A DNA stretch of 64,000 bases from positions 120,458-184,457 of the forward strand of contig VTPC01000425.1 of the NCBI GenBank assembly GCA_011009095.1. Direction: 5' to 3'. Below, piece by piece: positions 12,401 through 23,309 of this stretch. The stretch comes from Ignelater luminosus (Eukaryota; Arthropoda; Insecta; Coleoptera; Elateridae). Each line of letters begins with the position of its first letter. Position 1 is the first letter of the stretch. A program made the translations under genes and the position numbers. The notes below the pieces were generated by a model. The model was given only the letters and a program-made list of their open reading frames with translations. It searched no databases and was not told where the DNA came from.

Positions 12401-15400
12401 ACTGACATTAATAACAACAAAGCAATTTTTTTAAATATTTGAATCTTACATAATTCAAAAATTCTACAGAAAATACACTACACATTAGAATAACTGATTA
12501 TACTATTCACTTGGTAATTATTCCAATAAACAACTTATCGTTTCAACTTCAATAATAAGCAAAAGCTTTAAATGAAACTAATACTCTGATAGCTAGTAGG
12601 TGGTTTATTACAAGAAAGTCTAAAACGCTAATTTTCACGTAAAAATTTGTAATGAAAAAAATTCTATTATGTCTGCAATATCTTGATTTTTAAAGAATAT
12701 TGGATGAATCTGAAATCGATTTATTCTCATCGTTTTCTTCTTATTTATTAAGTGCTTGAAATGAAATTTTGTGTATATAAGTCATCATATTTGATGCACT
12801 TAGACACCAGCCAGAAGTGATGTCAATTTTCTTATTTTCAATTATACACTCTACAGTGGGTCCCAATTTCGATGCTCACTATTGGGATCTCGGAAATTGT
12901 AAGAGATACGAAGTTGGTTCAATTAGAATATTTTTGGCTATTTTGGAGATCAGTTTACTTATGCTTTTGTTTTTTCAAAAAAGTTCACGGCTTACCAGAT
13001 ATTTGCTAAAGACGAAATTATCTTATTTTTTTTTTAAGTGAAATATCTCAGGAACGAGCAAAGATAGAAAAAAACAGCAAAGAGGATGTTTTAGAGAATT
13101 TACTCCGAAACACAAAAAAATTATTTCGCAATTGTCTTTTGTTTTATTTCGGCGGTGAAAAGTAAATCCAAATTTTTTCTAATGGAACGCCTACTTGATT
13201 TCCTTCCATATTACTGAACTGCATGCCTTAAATGCTTTTCAGTGATACATTGTTTGACATGGCTATTCTTTTGTTTTACCCAGTTATGAAACGAAAATCA
13301 TTTTTCATCGTAGTGTGCCATGATATCTAACACACAAAGTCGTGGAGTTTTATCAAAGAAATTCATTTGTTATGCAAAAATTGCTAAAACAAAATAAATA
13401 ACTTTTATGGGGCATTAGATGCTATCTGTGAATGCTCAGTAAATTATCTTAAAAGCGTCTTTTGTTTTGTTTTGGCAATTGTTACATAACAAATGTAATT
13501 TATCTGACAAAAATCAATGATTTTCATATGTTTAAAGCCATGGCACACTAAGTGGCAAATGCTTTTTATTTAAAAAAAAAATAAGATAATTTCATTTTTA
13601 GCAAATATCTAGTAAGCCGTGAACTTTTTTGAAAAAACAAAAGCATAAGTAGACTGATCTCCAAAATAGCCAAAACTTTTCTAATTTAACTGACTTCGTA
13701 TCTCTTACAATTTCCGAGATCCCAATAGTGAACATCGAAATTGGAACACACTGTCTAGAGGGTCTCAATGGGAAGTGCAAACAGCCCGCCATTTGCTTAT
13801 ATTTTGAAATAGAGCTCTGAAACTTGAGATATTTGCCATTTTTCAACCAAGAAGAGTTTATTATCAACTTTATTGTTTTAAATGGCACCCTGTATATATT
13901 TATTCTACTTTAACTTTTGTTTCTGTTATGTCATTTGTGACATCTTGTTTTAAGATAACCTCAAAAATTCTCAATTTCCTAAAAGAGGACAAATCTACGC
14001 TGTAACTTGCAAAGAATGGTTGCTTTTCTTCTTCTTACCAATGCTACTTCTCGAAAAGAAAAGAAAAGGTTAACATTGAAAATCTGCATTTGTTTTTACT
14101 TTCCTGCTCAATTTTCAGAGAAAAATGATACCAATTCGTTTTTTCACATTTTATTATTACTAAGGAAACTCAGTCTTATTCTCTTTCTAATAACCACATT
14201 TCTTTTATTATTTTTAAGATGGTGGTCTCTCAGTTTCCTTTATTGCCAACAATACTAACTGTAAAAGTCAATTGAGCAACTACTACTATTTTGAAAATAA
14301 TAAAATAAAAACCTTAAGTCGTAAAATTGGTTTTATTATGTTTATTTGAAAAAAGAGTGGTATTAAAGAGGTAATGCCAGATTGGTAATATAAAATGCAA
14401 TTAATGCAAACCAGGAAGATACTGGGTACATCCAATTCTACAAAAGCATCAATACCAACCAGGTTATGCTGGTAATAACGAAAGCTAGCAAATTAAAATT
14501 CTATTTGTGATAACATTCTAAGAGATGGCAGTGCACAAAAATTCAATTTCGAAGTTGCAATTTCCTGAATTGTAAATAATGAAAATTGATGCATTAGCAC
14601 AATTTAGAATTGGACGCAGTTTTCAAAGTGGTTGTAAATGAACCTTAAGTCTTGAGGAGTTCTATTAGTGCTAAAAAACTGAGGGGTTGATAAAATGAGC
14701 AAGCACAGTTTCCTTTTTACAAGAAGCAACGTTCGTAATAAGAAGAAGAGCAACCATTCTTTGCAGTTTACTGGATAGTTGACAAAAATCTTCAAAAAAA
14801 GAAAAAAATCATATGGTAGAGAAATTAAGCTTTTCAACGAACTCCGAAGGAGTCATTACTGAATTTGCGAAGTCTGTCTGTCTTGACTTCAGATTTGGAT
14901 TCTACATCAAAAACTAAAGACCACATAGTATCTTCGTTTTTTGATAACTCTTTGAGAACATAGACAAAATGGCCGCCAAAAATTGAAAATTTTTTAAAAA
15001 ATTTTTTTACTTTAGAATCGTATTCTACATCAAAAAATAAGACAAACGTATACTTTTAGTTTCTTGATATCACCTCGGAAAATTTGAAAAAGTAAGAAAA
15101 ACATGAGTTCGTTGTGGTTATGGTTTGCATTCCCAGATTTTTTTTGAGGTTATCTTAAAACAAAATATCACAAATGACATATTAATGGCAATAGAATTTA
15201 AAACAGAATCGAATTATTAAAAATATATATAGGATGCTAGTGAAAAGAATAAAGTTGACGCAACTTCTGCTAAAACCAAAAGCAACCTTGAGCATTCTGT
15301 TTAGTCAAAAAATGGCAAATATGATATTTAAAACTCTATTTCAAATAGCTATTGTTTGCACTTCCCGTTGATACCCTGCATAGACGTTTTTTACTTATTT

Positions 15401-18400
15401 TGATTCACTCCGTATACCATGTAGTTTTATATTTTAAATCTAGCTTAAATTCTGAATTCATTAATGCCATAAATCTTGATGTTTTTTAACAATTTAATCT
15501 GAAGTGGCCATGAACCCTATAAATCGGTTATATATATCACTCAATAGCCAGCAGAGGAAAATAATTGTGCATCTGGAAGTCGTAATCAGCAAGCTATTTA
15601 CTCTCAGATTTACAAACTAACTTAATTTTTTCAAATTGGCACATAGAAGGAAACCAGAACTCTCACAAACCGACTTCAATAGATAACTATTAACCCTTAG
15701 CTAAAACAAAACAATTATAATTTATAAAAGAAGTCCTGCAAGCTATCTAACTAGGTTTATCTTACGGAAACAAGATTTTTACCTTGAAGAAATCTAACCT
15801 CATAAAATGCTCAGTCATAATACCAAAACAACAAATACTTTGCTTAGTTACTTTTTTAACTGTATTTTATGATTTTACTGAATTCGAGCAAGTCTGTTTA
15901 CAAAAATAAGCAAACATTTATCTTTCAGCAGCCATTTTGAACATGTTCCCAAGGTGATATCAAAAAAACTCTTATTTTTTGATGTAGAATACGATTCTAA
16001 AGTAAAAACAAACTTTTTGCAAATTTTTCCATTTCGGTGGCCATTTTGACCATGTTCCCAAAGAGATATCAAAAAACAAAGACAATACATTGGCTTTAGT
16101 TTTTGATGTAGAATCCAAATCTGAAGTCAAAATTTAAAAAAGAAAATGACTTCACAAATTCAGTAACAACTCCAGAGGAGTTTGTTGAAAATATAGCTTT
16201 TCACTGATTACAAAAATTTCACCATTTATCTTTAGTGTTTTAGTAGTGAATTCATGGTAGCATAGGATAAATTAATTTAGAACAGTTGGCCATGATAAGA
16301 AAAATGAAATCAATCATCAATTTGTATAATAATTATCTTTTGGTGAAGCCTGACCATAGCCACTTGAACAAGAGCAAACCAATGTGAATACTATGTAGGA
16401 CATTGTAGGGTTAAGCCTAACATAAACCTGCCACAGGTGGCCTCTTAAAAGATAAAGTTTGATTGTGGGCCATATCACAGGTAACTTGATGGAAGGCAAG
16501 GTCCAATCAGTTTGTCAGTTGTCCCCAAATGATTCTGTAGCTGCAGCTTAGAAAACTGCTCTCACTACTACCTTTGATAGTACTGGCAAACTCAGTCTAC
16601 AATCTAGATGTTGAATAAAATTCTTGGGAGCTTTTTTCAGCAGCATATTACTTTGTTCATTTAGGGAATCTGCTTGCATTATTTCAAAATGATACATTGT
16701 GCATGGTTCAATATTATATTGACAAACTTCTGAAACGCGACAGGTAAGGAAGTTGCTATCACACTCTGCTGTTGAAATAAAAGTGCTAAACTGCCAACTT
16801 TTTCTTTCCACCAGTTTTATTACTTATTTTGTCAAACTAAAGTATCTCAGAGTTTTAAGTTTATGAAATATTTTAAAGGAAAAGGAAGGTTGAAAACGTG
16901 AAATTGTTATGATTCTCTCATTATTTAAGTTTAACTCTTTCTTTTTTTTTAATAAAACCTGATGACCTTATAACAATTTTTCAAGAAATTCAATTAAAAT
17001 AGACTTAATCTTTTAAGAAAGCAAATCCTGATTGATAGCTGAGGCAGCCACATCAATCTTTTCCCTAAGAAGGTTAAAAATAAGAAGAGCTCTTTAGCAA
17101 AACGATGCTTGTTCTTGAATGAGTTTTTCATTGTTTCTAATTTTTATATTCTTAACATATTTTGTTTCCCCACAAATTGCTAGGTTTGCTGCAAAAAGGT
17201 CAGAACAAAAGAATAATTATCATATGCTTTCTTTTGTTTTATTAAGCTAACTGTGTGAAAAACTAATTTATCCTGCACTACTAACACCCATACACCGATT
17301 CCTATTACTGATAAAATACCAAAATTTTAATAATCAATGTTCTGTTTAATAATCTCGGTACGCTTCCATTTGAAAACATCAAATTATCTAAAATAAATCG
17401 TCTTTGTAAGTTTTCGTTGATGTACAATTACGCATTTCTGGTGTCTACAGAGTGATTTATAAGATTTATTAGATTTAATTGTAAAGAACATTAAATGTGC
17501 TCAGAATGTAATTTGAATATATAATTTATGTAAAATAAGAAGGTTCATGACATTTTGCGGTAAAACCAAAAGTACTGGTGACTATACACTCATGCATTTC
17601 AAAATATGATAAAAGATTAATAACCGAAATATATCTACAAAATCTCATTTCAATCCATTAGTAAATAAGAACAAAAAAAAAGAGATGAACCTGTTTTCAG
17701 ATTCACTCGTTATATCAAATTTTAAAGTGATAATTGCAAGAGAACGAGAGATGCATTAAAACTGTGGCGCATTTAATAATAACATACCTCCAATGTTGAA
17801 AACAGGATGTACACAAAGTGCCCTTCGGTGTCACCTGTGTGACCGTACAGTTGACTCCGCAGTTAGAACACGCACCACCTTCACCCTGCACACATACAAC
17901 AGTCATACTGACCATACCCAGAATAAAGAAAATTGAAAATCCAGATTTTTGATTTTTTTTTATCCAGGCATATTAGGCAGATGATGGATAAAATTATAAT
18001 AATGATGATTACAGTTTTGTTAATTGATATAATTAAATACATGCATGATTACTGATTTTAATGATTACTATTGCAGGAATGATGTAATAGCATGCCCATA
18101 CCATGATATTAATATTGAATTGCAAATCATCTACTGCATGCTATGTTTAATGAATTATTTGTTATTGCAAAATTCAAATTAGATCACTGACAATTTCTAA
18201 AAAACAACAAAATTGACAATGTTCTAATTCCTTCGTGATCTTCTCAATTTATCAGGAAGAAAACTAGCAATCATAATGTGAACAATGAATGACGATGGTG
18301 ATAAAAGCTGTACTAAAAAAATCAAGTGACGCATAAAAGAAAAAAAAAATAAGTTGATGATGTGATATGCTGAAGCATATATTCAGTTGATTAACAGGTT

Positions 18401-20104
18401 CTGATACCTGGTTTCCATTTTCATCGCTTGTTCCAGAACGTGGAGGCGTGTCGCTCTTGCGCCTTATACCACGATGAATTGTCCACTTCTGCAAGATAAT
18501 TTTATTTTCTACATATACATAAATACATCTGTTGTTGAATATACAGAAACCCCCATCAGCGTTTCACTTCAGTGATAATATCCTAAAGATCTATTTTCTT
18601 TGATAATAAAATAGAAAAATCATGCTGGTGCATTAGGTATAAATTGAGTATAAAGCCCTCTAAATATAAAATATTATTATGATAATACTGTATAAATAAA
18701 TATTTCATGGTTGGCATCCTCGTTTAATTTTTCACGTAAATTATAGATGCCTTTGTGTTTTCATCCATAACCAAACTATTACTCAAAAATTTTCAAAACA
18801 AAAGCAGCCTCATTCATTTTATAACATTAAATTGTTAATCTTTGGATTACAAGGAAGCAGAAGAGTAAACCACCTCACTCTCACAACATTGCTTCGCGTT
18901 AAAATCTACTGCTTTAATCTTTCAGAATTATAATAAAAACACAACACAACATAACATATACACACACAACAAAGTACCTATGCAAAGAAGAAAATATCTT
19001 GCGAACTCATGCTAAATTATAAATAATAATGCATGCAACTTTATCATCAAAATGAAATGGCTTTTGTGCTACACTTCATATTCATAATAATTAACATAAA
19101 TAAAGTTTGTTTACCTTTTCATCATGATCTGAATCTTCATTCGATGCACCTTCTGATCCTGCTTCTGAAGGAGTACCATCTTCACGCGTGGTGTTGTTTT
19201 TACGTGCTTGTTTATCCATTTGACTCGTACGCGAACGAATCTTTTTCCAACTATAGTAATATTTTACTAGACTTGCTATGGTTTTCTCCGGTAACTGAAA
19301 TTGATAAATTTAAGTGTTTTTACATCATTCTGAAATTCAAATATGCCATCACAACATATCGTAAATCTTACCATCTGCCTAATTCGATGAAAACTTTTAC
19401 CATGGAACTGAAACGCTTGTTCAAAAAGAACTTTGTCTTCAACCGACCATTCATCAGGAAACGGTGTGAAATTGGCCAAGTCTAATACAGCTCTATCAAG
19501 ATCGTGTTTGTGCCAAAATAACATCCCTAAAGCTTGTTCACCATTATAACCATATTTGTCTTTCGCTAATGTTATATAATCCTCTACTGCAATTCAAACA
19601 CAATACTATTGTGAGTAAAATTCCAAAATAATGTCACTTTTTATCTTACATTTTGTATCGGGTATATCTGTTGTTGGAGACCATACTAAAAGTGCCCGAT
19701 CAGCAAGCAATTCAGGTTTTCGAAGATTTTCTGGTGTTAACTCTGGACAAACGGCTTGATAGTCACGACCAACTCGTATTTTATCTGTTGGAACTACAAC
19801 AAATTCAATAACAACAACTTAGTTTAAATTTTAACAGATTGCTGTAGGCCTAGAAAAAAAGTGTGGTTATCAAACGATTTATTTTTGGATATCATTTAGA
19901 AACACATTATAACTTATTCATACCCTATTATTATTGAAAGAAAACCAATATTTATAAGTACTCTTTACGGATATGTTGACTCATAGGGGGCTTACCTGGA
20001 CTCTCATCATCGCTAGATTCTGTCTGGACGTGTCCATTAGGGCTCGGCCCCCGGCTGCGCCGACCATTTCGAGCATCTTCTCCATTTTTTGCAGCTAACA
20101 CCAT
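9489..20104 (-). CDS. CoREST: CoREST / REST corepressor (RCOR) family, spliced
   Basis: Nuclear corepressor scaffold that joins the histone demethylase LSD1 and histone deacetylases on chromatin. Deduced exons (minus strand): 20104-19996 (start ATG), 19793-19650, 19586-19372, 19294-19115, 18488-18408, 17885-17788, about 10548-10370, 9926-9489 (stop TGA). Exons 1-6 join in phase. Residues from about 37 form the ELM2 domain ([15 protein letters not shown]). SANT1 begins near residue 129 ([20 protein letters not shown]). Exon 6 encodes a Cys-rich CxxC...CxxC finger ending FQHWR. Exon 7 gives the linker [17 protein letters not shown], which contacts LSD1 in the family. The last exon holds SANT2 ([20 protein letters not shown]). 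The 6-to-7 junction does not close in frame, so a short exon in the 7 kb intron is probably missing from this model, and the exon 7 start is uncertain. The intron is loaded with inverted repeats. Confidence 0.9.
12853..13754. repeat. Inverted repeat pair 1 in the CoREST intron
   Basis: Arms 12853-13037 and 13570-13754 are about 185 bp each and roughly 90 percent alike in opposite orientation. Shared words include CACTATTGGGATCTCGGAAA, AAAAAGTTCACGGCTTAC and GATATTTGCTAAA. The roughly 530 bp between them contain no gene. The right arm abuts directly on the left arm of the next inverted pair. Confidence 0.85.
13755..15390. repeat. Inverted repeat pair 2 in the CoREST intron
   Basis: The left arm is about 13755-14000 and the right arm about 15120-15390, in opposite orientation and clearly diverged. 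Shared words include GGGAAGTGCAAACA, TTGAAATAGAG, ATTTGCCATTTTT, TGTCATTTGTGA and TTTTAAGATAACCTCAAAAA. A CACCCTGTATATA motif at about 13881-13895 resembles the outer end of MITE-type elements elsewhere in the window. It is probably an old transposon pair or a fold-back element. Confidence 0.7.
14825..16205. repeat. Inverted repeat pair 3 in the CoREST intron, with internal ~110 bp repeats
   Basis: The left arm is about 14825-15090 and the right arm about 15900-16205. The shared block reads TTCAGATTTGGATTCTACAT...AAAACTAAAG and recurs inside each arm as CTTTAGAATCGTATTCTACA...AAAAATAAG. Each arm is therefore itself built of direct repeats about 110-130 bp apart, with the recurring phrase TTTTTTGATAT.....TGGGAACATG.TCAAAATGGC. 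The left arm lies inside the spacer of pair 2 and the right arm outside it, so the pairs interleave. Confidence 0.75.
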
Positions 20105-20406
20105 GATCTATTAAAATTTAAGAACGCACTTATGCACGCACTATTGTAAAGTTGATGGAAATTTTAACACAAATCTAACACTAGTACAGCTTATTTCAAA
20201 CGTTTTGAACTGGATTATTAGACTAAATTTTGGTCTTCAAAGCACCGTAGTTTCCTTGTTTAGTTCGTCAGAATGCTGTTAGTGGCGTAGTTGTAGTTTT
20301 CCTTTTTATGGAAAACAAAATGGTTGACATTTAAATTTTCTAACCTCTATAACCAAACTAATAAATTGTTTTTGATTTATTTAATGTAAGTTGTAAAAAT
20401 ACTACA
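20105..20406. promoter_or_regulatory. Divergent promoter region between CoREST and mRpL41
   Basis: The start codons of CoREST (minus, 20104) and mRpL41 (plus, 20407) are only 302 bp apart and point away from each other. Both promoters and 5' untranslated regions must lie largely in this gap unless there are distant 5' exons. No TATA box or other core element stands out. The assignment is positional inference only. Confidence 0.5.
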
Positions 20407-21003
20407 ATGTCGTTTGTAAACGTAATTGCAAAACGAGGGATTTCTACAACAGCAATTTGTTATGGCAAAAGAAATTTTAAAAAGTTTCCCTTGTATGGTA
20501 AAAGAGGATCTCGAATATTTAAACAACAACAACATGAAAATCCAGATCCTGAATTACCAGATAATAGTAAGTGCAAAGGCTTCATTTGCAGTGAGATTCA
20601 TGTACTTAATATATTTCAGAAAGAGGAGTACGTGAAATAGGGTATAAGGTTGGAGATAAATTTGTTACAATCCCAGAAATGGTTCCTGAATTAATAGTTC
20701 CTGATTTAACAGGTTTTAAGGTTTGATAGAATATAAAATTGCTTAAGTGCTTGTTTTAATGATTTTTTTATGTTTGATATACAGTTAAAACCATATGTAT
20801 CTTATCGTGCCCCAGATGTTGTACAATCAGAATTTACGGCCGAAGATTTATTTAATGTTGTTTATGCACCAAAGATTATGAAGGACTTAAAAGAAGGAAA
20901 ACTGAATGAGGATGGTAGTTCTAAAGAACCATCAAATGAAGAAAAATTGACACCTGAAAAAGCCTTAATAAGAGCTAGACAAACTGGTTCAGATATATTT
21001 TAA
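20407..21003 (+). CDS. mRpL41: Mitochondrial large-subunit ribosomal protein L41
   Basis: Component of the mitochondrial 39S ribosomal subunit, imported into the matrix. Three exons close in frame: 20407-20566, 20620-20720 and 20785-21003, for 159 codons plus stop, the usual length for the family. The N-terminus (MSFVNVIAKRGISTTAICYG) is basic and rich in hydroxylated residues, as expected of a mitochondrial presequence. Family blocks are visible: KRNFKKFPLYGKRGSRIFKQ, then ENPDPELP, then [20 protein letters not shown] and RAPDVVQSEFTAEDLFN. Donors are GTAAGT and GTTTGA and acceptors TTTCAG and TACAG. The donor GTTTGA is weak but the join is demanded by the protein. A short MITE follows 106 bp after the stop. 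Confidence 0.95.
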
Positions 21004-21109
21004 GTAATTTGCAACATTTAGTATATTTATTTTAGCACATTGTTTTTATATCCATTGCCATTATATTAAAGAGATACTATTTATTTCCATTGTTTTGAAC
21101 ATTCTAATG

Positions 21110-21280
21110 CAGGGATGGGCAAGGGACCCCTCATGGGTGGAATTGGCTCGTATAACAACAAAACATGTTCATGTATTTTTATTATTTTGATTAGATTTCT
21201 TCTTTAAAGGTGGTTTCTGCTGATAAACTTGCCTTTATAGGAACCAACGCAGTCTCTGGGGGCCCCATTGCCCATCCCTG
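21110..21280. mobile_element. Short MITE with CAGGGATGGGCAA termini
   Basis: The element is 171 bp. The left end is CAGGGATGGGCAAGGG and the right end, reverse complemented, is CAGGGATGGGCAATGGGG, so 13 terminal bases match perfectly. The CAGGG start and TIR style suggest a non-autonomous hAT, but the 8 bp flanks (TTCTAATG and CTCCAATT) do not match well, so the target duplication is unproven. It lies in or just beyond the 3' end of mRpL41. Confidence 0.65.
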
Positions 21281-22244
21281 CTCCAATTTGTCAGACTATT
21301 ATATTATTATATACATTATACCTAGTGGTTTGAATATAAAACTATCTAAACAATTGTAATTCAATTAACACCAGATGCTCACAAGCAAAATATACCTAAC
21401 ATTACAATTTAACGATTTAAGTTATAGATATTTAGAATTTTTGTTAGAATCAGTTTTGTCCGATGAGCATTTTCAATGAAGATTACTACAACCAGTGCTC
21501 CAGATCCAGAGCTAATCTAAGCTGCAATGCTTATTATCATTCTAGTTGTAATAACCTTTTGTTTAAACATCTACATATGTGAATAAGCACTTTTTTATTA
21601 ATAAATTGCCTTTATTGTATAGGCATTTATGAAAATTGAACCATGTTAACCTAATCAAAGTAATCATGGAAACAATTGCATCCATCATAATCTGAGAATG
21701 ATCAGATTAATCCAGGTGAATTTTCATAAATGCTTTAGTGGTAAAAGCTTATTTGAACCTTCAGTGGACTGGCGTCGTGAAAATATAAAACAGTTGAGCT
21801 GAGGTCTAGTTGGACCCCATGACAAAATGTTAATTTGTTGCTCACATTTAAATCATTATCATAGTGTGTCTAGAAGGACCCCAAGTTCGAAAAGACCATA
21901 AAATTAAAACAAATGAGCATTTATGTGAAACAATATAATAAGCTGGTGAGGAAACCACAAAGAAAAAAATAGATGAGCGGTGAACGCACATTCTATACAA
22001 AATTTGAAATCAGAAAAGTTACTTAAAATATCATGGCCTGGGGGTTCACATCTATTTTCCGTTGAAAGTTAAGGTTTTTGTTTGTTTTATTTGAAGTAAA
22101 GATTGTAACAGACAAACAAATAAATAAGTGTCCATGGCATATAGATGACGCTAAAATCATCAAATATGCCTTAGCCCACTATTTCTATTGTTAATTAACT
22201 TTAATCATAGGATTTATTTCTATAGATACAATGGGAAAGTTTCA
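21281..22244. other. Gene-free stretch
   Basis: No coding potential or terminal repeats recognised between the short MITE and the large palindrome. AT-rich and apparently unique in the window. Confidence 0.35.
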
Positions 22245-22740
22245 TGTAAAAGCCGATTGACATTATCCTTTTTTCTACCAATTTTTTTTAGGATCAAACC
22301 TGAATCTATTTTCATTCTAGAATAGAACCAAGGTTTGGCCATTTAACATGAAGTTTACAAAGTTCATTGAACAGTGCTGCCACACCAACCTACAAAGTCT
22401 TGCATGTTTTGCATTTTGTTTACCTTAACCTCAATTTATATCTCAGTTTTTATAAAAAGTTTGTGTTTAAAACCAACAGATAAACAAATGAATAGCAGTT
22501 GGTTGTAAACACAAACTTTTTATAAAAACTGATATTTAAATTGAGGTTAAGATAAACAAAATGCAAAACGTGCAAAACTTTGTAGGTTGGTGTGGTATAA
22601 ATGAACTTGAGAAAATTATACTTCATGTTAAATGACCAAAACTTGGTTCGAAAGTAGGTTGTATTCTAGGATGAAAATAGATTCAAGTATGATCCTAATA
22701 AGAAATAGATAGAAAAAAGGATAATGTCAGTCAGCCTTTA
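22245..22740. repeat. Large near-perfect palindrome (fold-back), 20 nt loop
   Basis: Arms 22245-22477 and 22498-22740 are reverse complements with scattered mismatches and small gaps, separated by only about 20 nt (AGATAAACAAATGAATAGCA). Shared words include TTGACATTATCCTTTTTT versus its complement, CACACCAACCTACAAAG, AACCTCAATTTA and TATAAAAAGTTTGTGTT. The arms contain no open frame. A transcript would form a hairpin stem of about 230 bp. Confidence 0.85.
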
Positions 22741-23309
22741 TGACGATTTTTTAAAATAAAATGCGTTTAAGCTGCACCAAAAGAAGGCACAAAGAATTGA
22801 CAATAAATATTGACTTTAAATAATGTCTTAATTCTTGAAATACGCAGTAAACAATACGTAAATAAACCCAAATGTTTTCTGAATTTAGTTCAGCATTTTT
22901 GCCACCAGAACGCAATGCTTAGCTTGCATTGCCGAAAAAGCTATATTTGAAATTTTATACCGTAAACTGGGGGTACTTTGCACCGATTATAGCATTTATT
23001 TTATTCTAATTCCTATAAAAGATCATAATATTAATTAATGAACGAGTAAAGGTATTTATAGACAAAAGAAGGCAAGAACAAAATGCATTGTTGAAGCATT
23101 TATCTTTTAAAGACTGTTTTTATATATTTTTTAAAACAAGATTGGTACGAAGTATACCCAAGAAAGAGTATACTTTGCTCCATTTCAAAACAGTATGTTT
23201 TATACCTAGAAATATTGTAATGGTAAAGTTTCTCCATGTCAAATGAAACTATCCACCACCACAAGCTTTTTGGCATTTTTAGTTTGCTTGTGCGATAAGT
23301 TTTAGTGCG

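Noticed and set aside
14007-14258. 83-codon plus-strand open frame in the CoREST intron
   Set aside because: Phe/Leu-rich translation of pyrimidine-rich DNA next to inverted repeats, with no gene-like features.
19033-19485. 150-codon plus-strand open frame
   Set aside because: It is antisense to CoREST exons 3 and 4, whose minus-strand reading encodes SANT1. The plus frame is a shadow.
20426-20635. Second plus-strand frame overlapping mRpL41 exon 1
   Set aside because: The other frame matches mRpL41 and splices correctly. This one crosses the intron and has no family.
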